A DNA stretch of 64,000 nucleotides from Odiellus spinosus (Eukaryota > Arthropoda > Arachnida > Opiliones > Phalangiidae): NCBI GenBank assembly GCA_963920705.1, contig CAWUCO010000180.1:1-64000 (forward strand), written 5' to 3'. The position numbers and the translations under genes were made by a program. Shown one piece after another: positions 46,217 through 57,535 of the stretch (the first letter of the stretch is position 1; every line of letters starts with the position of its first letter). The notes under the pieces are model-generated. The model made no database searches. It was given only the letters and a program-made list of their open reading frames with translations, and was not told the origin of the DNA.

Positions 46217-46267
46217 TCAATAAAATTATTGATAAATAAAACTGCAGTGAAAAATATTTTAATTAAA

Positions 46268-46884
46268 TGTATAATACCTGCAAAAGAAATGATTGGTTAT
46301 AATACTTGATAAGATATTTCTGATTATAGCGATAGTTCTACACTCAATCCTTAGGGTTAAATAAATAAGGATCTAAATCATTGATAACTTTAATTTTTTT
46401 GCTATAACGTTTTTCGGGACCTTTGTTCGACTTAGACAACTCTCTGAAAATATGTTAGCTACCAAAATAATTAATAGAAATTAATGTGAGTATAAGGAAA
46501 ACCACTAACCTATTAAAATGCTATTTTCTCGACTGCTAAAAATCTGTTGGTCCTCCACCTTTTCAAACCGAGAGAAAGCGTCTCTGTTACTATGGCGACG
46601 GGGGCGGGGTTTAGGGGTATTGTCAATGAAGGCCTGGCTTTGGCAAGGCAATTTTAGAATTCTCGCTTTTTTTGTGTTATTCATTTTAAAAATTTGTCCC
46701 TTTACATCCGGTTCATCATTAATGGTTTTCAACCAATCAGAGCCTCTATGATGTCATAGAAAACGTCGCGCGCATACCGGAAGTTGAGATGTAAATTTTC
46801 AAGCGAGAAACCTCCAAGCCAAGCCTTTTACTCCTTTCTAATCTCTATGATAAAATATCAGCGTATGATTTCATTTTAAATTTC
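46268..46884. other. No gene supported
   Basis: Includes a moderately GC-rich block at about 46555-46620 (GACGGGGGCGGGG) with unique sequence around it. Open frames here match no family known to me. Confidence 0.4.
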
Positions 46885-47965
46885 CCTTCCTCATCCTGAT
46901 GTCGTACATTTTGCATCTAGATGCGATGGGAATATAAGAGTAGGTAATTTAGTTTGAATGACGTCTCTATTTAGGAATAGCATTGCTGGTGATTTTCCGG
47001 TTGTTGTGTGTGTGGCTGATCGGTAATTCATCAAATGAGTGAGTAGTTGTGTTTTCCATTGTAGTCTATCAATTAAGTCGGTACGAATTGTTTTGCAAAA
47101 ATTAGCATCTGTCTTTTGGCCTGAGGCCACCTAGGGGTAGTATTATGGTGACTGAAACCCAGCTGCTTGGAAAAATTCTGAAAGTTTACTCTACTAAAAG
47201 GTGTACCATTGTCTGATTTTAACTTGGAAGGAATTCCCAACATTGAAAACATGTTCCTTAAGGCTTTAATTGTTGATGAAGCGGTGGTGGAAGAAACAAT
47301 GGCAATTGCAGGATATCGGCTTTATTCGTTAATAACAGCTAAGATGTATTCACCTGTTGGCGTGGGCCAAAAAAATCTACCGCTATGGAATGCCAAGGGT
47401 ATTTCGGTAATATGGTCATTTGTAGTGGTTCACATTGCTTATTTGGTGTTGTGGCCAGGCATGGTATACAATGATCACTTTCTTGATATTTGTAAACCAT
47501 AATTTATCTCGAAATAGTTTTTTGGTTCTCACTACACCAGGATGTCCTTCGAGAGCAACATCGATTGCCGCAGGAATTAGTGATTATGGCAAAAGCTATG
47601 TTGGTGCCGCGCAGAAGCAATCCTTCACTTTCAGTTAGTTGATATTTTATGTTCTTGAAAGCTTCCCACAAGGCTTTATCTTTATCGGGATAAAGAACGA
47701 CCGATTCCCAAAGAGAGACATCGAATTGCATTGAATATTGGGGTCAGGGTTTCATCTTTGAGTGTCGCCTGTTTTACATCCGCGATCGTTATTGAGCCAA
47801 ATGGTGTTACTGTAGCTATCGGATAGGCGACAATAAGAGTGTGTATCTTGCAAGGATGTCGTGAAATATAATCAACAGGGTTAGTTTTTCCAGGATGTTA
47901 TTGAACATTAAAAACGGATTGTTTTAACCGAAGTATCCATCGTTGTATCCTGATTGAGGTCATTG
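46885..47965 (-). mobile_element. Ty3/gypsy pol relic: RNase H end and integrase
   Basis: Minus order: RNase H end (RIQRWILRLKQSVFNVQ then HPGKTNPVDYISRHPCKI near 47950-47850); the integrase zinc region (NKCDHC..C-like near 47500, degenerate); core DFFGP near 47380; and the C-terminal core SGQKTDANFCKTIRTDLIDR, NYRSATHTTTGKSPAMLFLN and RDVIQTKLPTL (47130-46891). YRSxxHxTTGxSPAxLxFxR is the Ty3/gypsy signature. Several stops and frameshifts; no LTR or gag found. The higher-coordinate side abuts the half family B element. Confidence 0.8.
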
Positions 47966-47989
47966 TTCGAGGGTGGTTAAAGATGGGGT

Positions 47990-48118
47990 ATGTGCCTATT
48001 AGCGCAGTTCCCATTAGCGCATTTTTCCATTAGCGCGGTGCCCATTTGCGCCGTCCCCCATTAGCGCCGTTTCCCACTAGCGCCGATTCCCTTTTGCGCC
48101 GTTTCCCATTAGCGCCAT
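47990..48118. mobile_element. Half of a family B element (TTCCCATTAGCGC array)
   Basis: It starts at TATGTGCCTATTAGCGCAGTTCC, identical to the terminus at 52888, with about seven units of (TTCCCATTAGCGCCG). It then ends abruptly in the LINE at 48120. The other arm is missing, so the insertion was followed by deletion or recombination. Confidence 0.65.
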
Positions 48119-48119
48119 T

Positions 48120-49851
48120 TCTAAAAGCTTAGAAAGGTGGCTTAAAATAGAAATTGGTCTATAATTACATAGTTCCAAACGATCACCTGATTTATTTATA
48201 GGTGAGACAATGGCTAATTTTAACGACTCTGGGAATATCCCTGTTGTGAAACTCAGATTGATTATGTAAGTTAATGGCGGTTTAATATAATTAACAATAG
48301 TTTTTATAATTGCGGATCTAATGACCGATAGCGGAATTAAGGTTAAGAGAGTTTATTATTTAACGTACTTCGCATTCATCTACCGGGGCAAGAAATAAAG
48401 AGTTTTGAATTTGTTTAAGTTTTATCCCTTCAGTGTTTGGAGTATTTACTGTTTGATTCGTTAGGATATTGTTCGCGAGAGTCTCACCTATCGTAGAAAA
48501 ATAATTATTAAACATCGTAGCATACTTTACAGGGTCTCGAATCGCGTCTATTACAATATTGTTATCAGAACTGTTTTTTACTTTAGTTATGGGGATTTTA
48601 GGTTTAGTCCTCGAGGAGGCTTCGTTTATCGTTTGCCGTCTTTGTTAAGATTTTCAATTTTAGTCCGATAATAATTATTTTTTATAACTTTTATTAAAGT
48701 ATTTAAGTTATTTCTATATTTAATAAATTTTAACTTTAATTTAGAATTAAATGGTTCTTTTAAACATTTTAGCTTTAATTTATCTCTAATTTTTATCGAC
48801 GTTACCAATCCTAATGTCATCCAGGGTTTTTTAAATTTAACATTTAAATTTATTCTTATATCGCGTTTAAGAGTTGAGGCTAATTTTATGTAGAGATTGA
48901 GTGTATCCAAAAAAATTTCCAGGGCAAAGTTTACATTTGTCGATTTGTAAACAGTTAGCCATTTATCAAACTGGAGCCAAAAGTTAAGTTATCGTAATGT
49001 ATTTTAGTATGTTGTTTCAGTTTTTTACAATCGCGTGGTAATTCTAAATCACATTTTGCATTAATAATGATTGGATAATGATCTGTTATATTCGTTTCAA
49101 GTATAAAACTCTTAAAGTCAATATTATTTTAGATTTAACAAAACAATGGTCACTACATGTTTTTGAATGTACCGAAATTCTAGTATAATTATGTATAAGA
49201 GGTACATAGCCACGTAGACTTAAAATATCTAGATACTCAATACTGCCATCCTTCATTTCTGGTGAGATAATATTTATATTAATGTCTCGTATCAAATACT
49301 TATTTAATATGTTGAATTTATTACAGTCAGTTAGCAGTTGGTCTAGCTTCGGTAAAAAGTTCAAAAAGTTACTGGTCGGTGAGCGATATGCATAGATAAA
49401 TCGGTGAGCTATACGATTATTATGTCTAATATATAGGTAAATAGCATTTACTCCACCTATGTCTACTTCGGTGGATTCTATATTTAAATGGATTTTTGTA
49501 AAAACTAATATTCCATCATTTTGATTATTAAATTTTTATGTATAGGAATTTTGATAATCATTTAATTTAAATAAATCTAGGTTTTTACCTTCTAGCCAGC
49601 ATTCTAACAAAACTATGATATCAAAGTCGAGACCGAGGTTGTTTAAAAATAGTCTTAGTTCATCAAAATTTTTCGTGATGCTAAGAATGTTATGATGAAA
49701 AACTTTTAACCCAAATTTATGATTATTTTATTTTCTTACAGCAATCATTTGTTTTTAAATTGTGAGGATAAAGCTCTGCAGTATGGAAATTTATTTGGTT
49801 TGAGAGGTCAAAGTTTGAAACGAAGTTCATAAAATTATATAATTTTTTTTA

Positions 49852-49883
<32 letters not shown>

Positions 49884-50745
49884 TTTTTATCGTATTTGTT
49901 TAAGATCTTTAATAGACGTAATTCTGTGTATTTTCGCGTTTTCCTCCGAAGCAAAACTCTACAATCGTTTACACAGACAAATTTGAAATTTATATTCTTT
50001 AGCATACATTTTGGTTTCAAATCGCAATTTTTTGAGATATAAAGAGAACATATTATCTCTCATTTTTAAAAGTTTGATGAATTTTATCACAAAATAGGTT
50101 ATTCTTATTTTTTGCAGCATCGATTACACTATCTCTAACTAGTATGTCTCGAAATTTAATTTCAATTGGGTTAATCGTTTTTTTTAGAATTAGTACTATT
50201 AATTAAATTTTTTTACGATAACATTTTATAATATCATTAGGTTTTATGGATAAAGATAAGGATCTAGCAATTCAACAATCTGAATCGGATTTTCGTTTCC
50301 GGTTTCTGGAATACCAGAAAATCAAGAGAATCTTCAGTTTGTTGAAATTCAAGGTCAGCTACTTTTACTTCTAAATAAGCTACCTTCGATTCTAATTCAA
50401 TATTCTTCGCTGTTATTTTTTGTAATTCGTTTTTTATGGTTGTGATAGAGTGAGTTATGTCTTTCATTCCTTCATTAAAATCGTCTATTTTGTTACAACA
50501 AAATTTAACCGATTCTTCTATATCAGTAATATTTTTCTCAATAGAATTTAATTTGTCCAATTTCTGAGAAATATTCGTAATTAAGTTCATTATTGTATAT
50601 AAAGTAGGTTGTTGACTTACTAGGACGTCTTCTTTGGCGGCTATTTTACAGCTTTGCCTTTTGGAGCCCAGTTTTCGTAGGTTTACTTCGTTTGTGCATT
50701 TTGCTTGGAAGAATTCTTGACAAGAACCAGAGCATTGAAGCATAT
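48120..50745 (-). mobile_element. Second CR1/Jockey-group LINE copy, degenerate, 3' end missing
   Basis: Minus order: ORF1 (50743-50264) with a C..C zinc-finger remnant (MLQCSGSCQEFFQAKCTNE) and coiled coil (KLDKLNSIEKNITDIEESVK, DFNEGMKDITHSITTIKNEL) matching the ORF1 at 21046-21797; endonuclease fragments (49364-49086); a conserved linker, FKKPWMTLGLVTSIKIRDKL, that parallels LKPWITPSLLKSIKTRDKLK in the first copy; and the RT start KLAIVSPINKSGDRLELCNY RPISIL. It ends within the RT at 48120, where the family B array begins. An (ATT)n microsatellite lies at 49850-49880. Confidence 0.75.
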
Positions 50746-50849
50746 CTTCAACTGAGGCAGTCGTTAATAACTAGTTACATCCAGCAAAGCAATTTGCCAT
50801 AGCGAAATCAAAACACCGTTTGATAACTTAATCGAAAATAAAATTTCAG

Positions 50850-50998
50850 TGGGAGACACCGCTCTCCACGGAGGCGGGTGGAATATCCATAGAGGCGGCA
50901 ATCTAAAATTTCGGAGGGGGCAAGTTCGACATTGCTGGGGGCAATCGAATTTATTGCAGGGGGCAAGATCAATATTGGAGGGGCAATGCCCCCTGTGT
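50850..50998. repeat. Degenerate GGGGGCAA-unit array
   Basis: GGAGGGGGCAAGTTCGACATT, GCTGGGGGCAATCG and GCAGGGGGCAAGATC repeat at 20-30-nt intervals, ending in GGGGCAATGCCCC. This is another short-phrase array of the style seen throughout the window. No flanking inverted partner was recognised. Confidence 0.45.
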
Positions 50999-51074
50999 TG
51001 GTTTATTTATTGAAATAGATTGTTGTAAACCGAATAGCCGTGAAATTTGTAACTAATATACTTGACTCATCCTC

Positions 51075-54000
51075 TTAGTTTTGGTTTTCAAGTTGTTGAC
51101 TAATAATTACAATGTAAGAAACCACTGCACTAAACATCTGCAAAAAATAACAATTTCAACATTTGTAAGCTTCACAACGAACCCGTAGAGACTTACATTT
51201 ATAATTGAAGAATTGTTTATGACAAACATGTGAAGAAACGTAAACCCGGTGGGCTCACTCAAGAGACTCGTCATCCCCGAAATTATCTGAAAACAAAGAC
51301 GTAACTTTTTTGTGACGTTCATAGTGTATTGCTATTGCGGCTAATATTAATCGTTCGAATTGAGAGTTGGTAAAATAATTTCTCTACAAATGCAATACCA
51401 GCCTAACGAATACAAGGTGGATATGTATACAAAGCCGACGAGCCAGGTTCAGGAAAAAATGGTCTCCTTGATCGACCTTGATGACTACATATAAAGACAT
51501 CTTTTTCAATTATCACTCAAAGTTGGCCGAAAAGAGGCTTTTCCTACTGGTCTAACTATTTAAAAGGAGAGTGGAACCTATAAACAAGTGATTTCTTAGC
51601 GATCTACTGATTTTATCCTAAAATATCAAAGTTCTATTAACAAATTTATTCTGAAAAATAACTCGGGTTTAACTAAAATTCCTTTTGAAGCGTATATTAA
51701 ATCAATCATAAGAACCATTTTACGCGTCGATCCCGCAAATTTATAACTTACTGTAAGTTTATGCTCCGCTTTCATGGGAATCAAAGATATTCCATAAAGT
51801 TTAAAACTTATCTTCTGAGCCTGAAATAAAACAAATATTATCATTTATAATAGACATGTCTAAGAATCTGGTAGGAATTCCACGTGACAATGTTCTTTTC
51901 ATAGTTTCAGGAGTACATAAACGAAAGTAATTAAAATTTACCCCTTATTTGCGTATGTTTTCCCGATAAGGGAAAGAAAGAGGCTCCATAGTCTCTTAGC
52001 CTAGGATGTACTTCTAAATCATGGTGGAAATAATTCTTTTATATTATATCTACATACACATGCATAAACACTCTCTGTATTTTTGAGCAAAGAGAATTGT
52101 CCAAATTAATAAAGTTTAGGTTTATTGGTGCACAATGCTAAACTTCATGAAAAGAAAAATTCGTCAATCAAATGAAATATTAAGTAAAGAAATGTGTGTT
52201 TTTCGCCTTTATCATGTGGGAGCCGTGTGGGCAAATAACCTCGCTCTATTTTAACTCTTGCCTTTCATCCGGTACTTTTTTTAATATCGCAGTATCTTAA
52301 ATAGATGCCTCGAAATACAGATGTAGTTGGGGGAAGGAACGTAGCTTTCAACGCGTTTGTTCCAATTGTTGTCGCTCCTTAAGAAGGGCATATTTTCGTG
52401 TAACGTCGCGGTGTTCCCTCTTCGCGTTGCGGCCTTCGACACAACGTTGGTCAACAAATTTTGTGTAAAGGCCCATGCATTGTATTTCCCTTCATTTTTG
52501 GATTTTATGTCCGCAAAATAGTATGTCAGTTTAATTTTTAATTTTTTAGAGTTACATAAGTTAAAACCGAGGGGACTGACACTTAGGGAATTCGGCAGAA
52601 CTCCGCGAACTCTTAAACTTACGCTAACTCACTTCTACTCTCATAATTTTTATGCGAAGTCTTGCAAATTTTCAAAACTCTGGGAAATATTGGAAACTCC
52701 CACGAACTCCACTCGCGAGAACTCTCTCGAATTCGCCCCAACTCTTTCGAATCTGTAAGAGTTCTTAGAAATTAGGGAGAACTCAAAAAATTGGAACGAA
52801 TTCGAAGAACTCACGCGAACTCCGGGAACTACAGTGAACTCAGGTGTAGGTTTCCACCTTTTCGGTTAGAAAATGGAAATATAAGGGTATGTGCCTATTA
52901 GCGCAGTTCATATTAGCGCCATCCCCATTTGCGCAGTTTCCCATTAGCGCAATTCCTATAAGCGCGGTTTCCGATAGGGAGATAAACGTTTTTTTAGTTG
53001 GGTAGCCGTGATTCGTAGCGGGGAGGTTAGCATAGACGGCTTTTAACCAGAAGATAGTGAGTTCGAGCCTACTTTCGGAAAATGGTATGTTATAGTTTTC
53101 GATTAATTTGGTTTTAATTGTTGTTAGCAAATTCAGATAATATTGAAAAAAAAAACTAAATAGGTCATTTTTGCCTACGTGTTTCTGTAGAGTTTGGCAT
53201 GATTTTGCTAATTTCCGTGTTGTGAGTCAGGTTTGTAAATTTTGCGGCGGTTTTATTAAAGATTTAATTTTAATAAGGCTCAATTTTTTATGCTAAAATA
53301 AAGGACAAAATGTTACTACTAAATTACAAATTTTCCATTTAGGTAATGCTCATTTGTTAATTATCTTTTAGAAAACTTCGTTTTTGAATGCGATTTAGTG
53401 GTTAAGGTTAGATTAGTTCTTCTGGGACATTAAATGGTGACATTATAATGGGAAACTGCGCCAATGGGAACGGCGCTTATAGGAATTGCGCTAATGGGAA
53501 ACTGTGCAAGTGGGAACTGCGCTAATGGGCATAATTCAATATAAGTAGGGTAAAACCTTTTCCCGTAATGATTTTCTAAGAATCATTTTTTACCGTTTCC
53601 ATGGTCCTTTTAAAACTACGTTTTATGTACTCCTGATGGTCGCCGACGATTTCACCCAATTCCCATTAACCCATTTACATTTCCCTTAAAATGACTGAAA
53701 TTTAATATATACAGTGTAAATAGACTATATATAATGAGAAAGTATGGTTTGGCGTACAACTAAATATTTTCCCGTTCCTTGTAGTAGCAATTCAAAATGG
53801 GAAACTAATTTTCAAGGCTAAAATTTCTCTTTGAAAGTGGCTTTGGTTGAACGGAAATTGGGTCTTATGTATTTGGGTGAAACGAGAAATAATATTTTTG
53901 GTTAAAAGATAACCATTCTTAAATCTCGTTTTGGGTAAAATATGAAGAACCATCCGGGTTGTTTACATTGTTTGGTATAGCTGCTGCGCTGAAGAGTAAA

Positions 54001-55711
54001 ATACACTGATAAATGGCCAAACCAATCGTCCACAAGCCAGTGATTACTTTGGACACAATTTCCATTTTTACCCACATTAACTGAAAGATTAGAAAGCAAA
54101 ATAGCGGAGTATGGATGGTAATAATAGAGGCAGCGTAGTATTTCATAAAGGCGTTCATTTCTCCACATAAATTTGTTACGCGGTAATGATGTCGCATCAC
54201 GTCAGTAATGGCGCGGATTGGGCTGATCCGAAAATCGTGGTCATCGAAGCTTTCGTTCATGACACGATTGATGTCATTGTACTTAATCTTGACGAGAAAT
54301 CCCAATATAAGAAACCAATGAAGTGACAAACACCACACGGCGGAAGTGTAAAGGGCGGCGAGACAGTTCATGCCAAACCAGACGTAGGGCAAGGTACCAC
54401 CTTTCGAAGACTTTAAAGCCATGCCACTGAGCACGATTTGGCTTGACATGAAGACAATCGTCAGGCAAACGAAAATTACCAAGAAAATAGTCTTGATTAA
54501 AGAGAAAGAAAGTTTAGAGGACATGATTTATTTAAGTGTGGCTGTTCCCATTTTTTAAGAAGACATGGAATATTTTTTTAAAATATTCCATGTCTTCTTA
54601 AAAAATGGGGACAGCCACACTTAAATAAAAAGGATGGGATAGTCACAGATCATCTTAAAAGTGTCTTACTTAAAAGTAAGACACTTTCAAGATGCTCTGT
54701 GACTATCCCATCTTTTTATCGAAGGATTTTTGGTTTTTTGGCGGTTATATACTATTTTAAACTAAAGCTTGATGCGTATTTTGGATTTAAATTAAAATTG
54801 TCAAATAATATACAAATTTGAATTTAGTTTAACGGGATTGTCAAGTATTTTTACTAAAAAGAAAATTCTTTAAGCTGTTATTTCCTAATTAGTGAAGCAA
54901 CCATAGTGACTTATTGTAGAATTATGTGTCATATATATGAATTTGACAGTCATTTTTATCTTTCCGAAATTGCTACTTAACTTATATTTAGTTTCAAGAG
55001 AAAACTTTGACCTTTTAGATCAGGCAGTATCGTTGATGAGAGTTAATTAAAAATCGTTTTAAATATTTTAAAATACAATAAAAAAAATTTTGTTGGGAAA
55101 AATTAAGGCAACATTTCGGCCCCACCGATTAATTTCTTATGGAATATTTAAAAGTAGCTTACTTGCGCCTTGCGAAATCTTTTGATCCATCGATCATCGC
55201 ACTCATCACCTTCACTTCTATCTTTCTGAACTTCCTCGAAACGTTTGTGCAGTTTTTTATAGAAATCAACTCGTTTCAGAGAGAAAACGTAAAACAAGAT
55301 GCTAAGAACGCTGCAAATCCCGGTATAAGAGATTGAGTTCACAACACTAACAGTCCGGGATCCTTTAAAAGTCGCGAAAAAATTTCCCCAGAGCTCGATA
55401 GAAGCTTGAGGTTCGTATAATGTTGAAATTGACAGGCGAAGAAAGTTTAAAAATAGAACTATCATGACGAAAAAATGGTAACAAGATGTAAAGGAGAATC
55501 TATCGCTGCAGACTTTTTCACGCGGTGAACATTTATAAACGGATATTCCCAAAAATCTAAGGGTTCGCAAGGTTGGCCCTAACAGATCGCATAAGTGATA
55601 ATTAACGGTTATACGTGGTAAAACTGAAACCTTGGACATCGCGAATTCTGGCCGATACGGAATAGGGATACGCATTCGAGGTCGACGAATTTTATACGTT
55701 TTTAAAGACAT
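51075..55711 (-). CDS. Gustatory receptor (7tm_7), five exons, complete model
   Basis: Arthropod gustatory receptors are ligand-gated channels of chemosensory neurons. Minus-strand exons: 55711-55163, 54491-53967, 51820-51752, 51286-51197, 51137-51075. All four introns are phase 0 with GT-AG ends (CAA|GTAAGC, AAT|GTAAAC, ACA|GTAAGT, AAT|GTAAGT) and good pyrimidine tracts. Length 431 residues, normal for the family. Exon 1 holds the N-terminus (CDLLGPTLRTLRFLGISVYK) and TM1-2; exon 2 holds TM3-6 (IFLVIFVCLTIVFMSS; YAASIITIHTPLFCFLIFQL); exons 3-5 hold AQKISFKLYGI, PTGFTFLHMFVINNSSIIN and SYIVIISQQ. The last corresponds to the TM7 signature TYhhhhhQF, here SY and Q conserved but F lost. AATAAA sits about 70 nt past the stop (51002-51007). 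I chose ATG 55711 as start; no stop disrupts the model. The ligand is unknown. Confidence 0.85.
52565..52850. repeat. Degenerate CGAACTC/GAGTTC phrase array in receptor intron 3
   Basis: AACTC recurs about 17 times (CGAACTC, GAACTCT, GCGAACTCC) over 285 bp, spaced 10-20 nt apart. It is not a perfect tandem repeat. It directly precedes the family B element. Confidence 0.55.
52888..53537. mobile_element. Family B element (TTCCCATTAGCGC) in receptor intron 3
   Basis: It begins TATGTGCCTATTAGCGCAGTT and ends in inverted units GGGAACTGCGCTAATGGGCATA. The flanks AAATATAAGGG (left, 52877-52887) and AATATAAGTAGGG (right, 53538-53550) look like an 11-bp duplication with a later 2-nt insertion. The core shares tRNA-like and AT-rich blocks with the copy at 44019-44933, in reversed orientation. 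Confidence 0.7.
52998..53075 (+). tRNA. tRNA-derived block inside family B element, not functional
   Basis: GGTAGCCGTGATTCGTAGCG, GTTAGCATAGACGGC, TTTTAACCAGAAGATAG and AGTTCGAGCC parallel the block at 44632-44690. The anticodon region is further decayed (TTTTAA instead of TTCTAA). Confidence 0.4.
54530..54626. repeat. Near-perfect 97-bp palindrome in receptor intron 1
   Basis: ATTTAAGTGTGGCTGTTCCC with the following TTTTTTAAGAAGACATGGAA is mirrored by TTCCATGTCTTCTTAAAAAA and GGGGACAGCCACACTTAAAT, with almost no loop. One mismatch is seen in about 46 pairs. It ends about 40 nt from the acceptor of exon 2. Confidence 0.8.
54628..54718. repeat. Second adjacent palindrome in receptor intron 1
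   Basis: AAAGGATGGGATAGTCACAG...AAGTGTCTTACTT is mirrored by AAGTAAGACACTTTCAAGAT...CTGTGACTATCCCATCTTTT. It starts within two bases of the first palindrome's end and has similar size but a different sequence. Confidence 0.8.
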
Positions 55712-56290
55712 AGAATAATGTGCGTACAACGTAGAGAGAACTGTGGTCAGTTTAAAACGCGTGTTAGTGTGTTACGAATGTTTAATTTTTTTCGAGTCTG
55801 ATCGATAACCTTTAAAATAAACCTATTTTAATCGATACGTCGTTTATTTAAAGTTATGAATTGGACGGCAACACGACACTGTACAAAGAAAGTAAATAAA
55901 ACATATCAAATGAGTACAGTAGAATAGTGGATAATCTTTAAAAGGGATAGTACCGTTAAGCAATATGGATAAATATCTTAAAAGATACAGATAGATAACA
56001 AAACCTTGCATTGATAAGCGTCATCTTTCGCCAAACAATGGCAAAAGTAGTAACTCGTGCGTGTCTGCCTCTTCTTTACCCGTAGCAGACACGCACGAGG
56101 TGGGTGGAGGAGGTTGTTCTGGGTCGACCCGAGCGAGGGCCGAATGGCACTTGACGAGAATCATGACCAAGAGTGACCAACCCCTATCAACAGTTTCTGG
56201 CGTGCCAGTTGTTGAAAGAAGGAATCAGCCCTTCGTTAAACAGTCCCAATTAGTACTGAACTGCTATCTCATGTCCAGAGCTATGATAGT
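55712..56290. other. No gene seen; one short hairpin
   Basis: CTCGTGCGTGTCTGC and GCAGACACGCACGAG (about 56056-56099) form a perfect 15-bp stem with a 14-nt loop. The remainder is the upstream region of the receptor gene and unique sequence. An AAAGGGATAGTACC MITE end lies near 55937. Confidence 0.45.
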
Positions 56291-56399
56291 CCCAGCAAAC
56301 ACAAATCATCCCATGGATATCCAAATTAGATCCATTTGTCCCAGGTTGGTCATATCTAAAAATCCCAAAAATAAAACGTTGCGGGGATATCTAGCATAT

Positions 56400-57535
56400 G
56401 TCCAAATGTCCAAGGCTCACTATATCCAAATATCCAATCTAATTGTCGGCTCAGAGACATCCATATTGTATCCAAATATCCACGGCTGAAAACATCCACA
56501 TTTCCAAAATAAATGTAGTCTCAGAGACATCCATATTGTATCCAAATATCCACGGCTTTCAATATCCACATATCCAAAATAAATGTAGACTCAGAGACAT
56601 CCATGTGGTATCCAAATATCCACAGCTTTCAACATCCACATATCCAAAATAAATGCAGTCTCAGAGACGTACACATTTCATCCAAATATCCACGGCTTTC
56701 AACATCCACATATTCAAAATAAATGTAGTCTCAGAGACGTACACATTTCATCCAAATATCCACGGCTGAAAACATCCACATATCCAAAATAAATGTAGTC
56801 TCAGAGACATCCGTATTGTATCCAAATATCCACGGTTTTCAACATCCACATATCCAAAATAAATGTAGTCTCAGAGACGTACACATTTTATCCAAATATC
56901 CACGGCTGAAAATATCCACATATCCAAAATAAATGTAGTCTCAGAGACATCCATATTGTATCCAAATATCCACGGCTTTCAACATCCACATATTCAAATT
57001 AAATGTAGTCTCAGAGACGTACACATTTCATCCAAATATCCACGGCTGAAAACATCCACATATCCAAAATAAATGTAGTCTCAGAGACATCCGTATTGTA
57101 TCCAAATATCCACGGCTTTCAACATCCACATATCCAAAATAAATGTAGTCTCAGAGACGTACACATTTCATCCAAATATCCACGGCTGAAAACATCCATA
57201 TATCCAAAATAAATGTAGTCTCAGAGACGTACACATTTAATCCAAGGCTGAAAACATCCATATATCCAAAAACCAATGTAGTCTCAAAGACGTACACATT
57301 TTATCCAAATATCCAAGGCTGAAAACATCCACATATCCAAAAACAAATGCAGTCTCAGAGACGTACACATTCTATCCAAATATCCACTGCTGACAATATT
57401 CCACGTATTAAAAATAAATATAGTGTAAGGGACATCCTCATTTTATCCCAATATACAAGGGTCACAACATCCATATATCCAAAATAAATGTAGCTCAGAG
57501 ACGTGCACATTTTATCCAAATATCCACGGATCCTA
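56400..57535. repeat. 71-bp minisatellite, about 16 units, two alternating types
   Basis: Units read ATCCACATATCCAAAATAAA, TGTAGTCTCAGAGAC, then either ATCCATATTGTATCC (type 1) or GTACACATTTCATCC (type 2), then AAATATCCACGGCT followed by TTCAAC or GAAAAC. Types 1 and 2 often alternate. Later units (from 57240) are shorter and more divergent. Confidence 0.85.

Larger units (their letters stand above)
45261..46267 (+). mobile_element. Penelope-like element, 5'-truncated, with inverted terminal repeats
   Basis: The ends, about 80 bp each, are inverted: TTTAATTAAAATATTTTTCA...GGAGCTATTACTCC on the left and GGAGTAATAGCTCCGAAACG to AATATTTTAATTAAA on the right. The left copy has an 11-nt insertion. 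Between them lies only the endonuclease end of the coding region. Inverted, partial terminal repeats and a GIY-YIG endonuclease are diagnostic of Penelope-like retroelements. The reverse transcriptase has been lost by 5' truncation. Confidence 0.8.

Noticed and set aside
46505-46732. Minus-strand ORF MKTINDEPDVKG
   Set aside because: No family resemblance, and an overlapping plus-strand ORF of equal quality exists.
49835-50020. Small minus-strand ORF with poly-Ile end
   Set aside because: An (ATT)n microsatellite gives the Ile run; the remainder is LINE debris.
56061-56652. Open frames with periodic HPYCIQISTA-like peptides
   Set aside because: Produced by the 71-bp minisatellite.
56400-57535. 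CRISPR-like array
   Set aside because: The 71-bp units are similar along their whole length, with no unique spacers.
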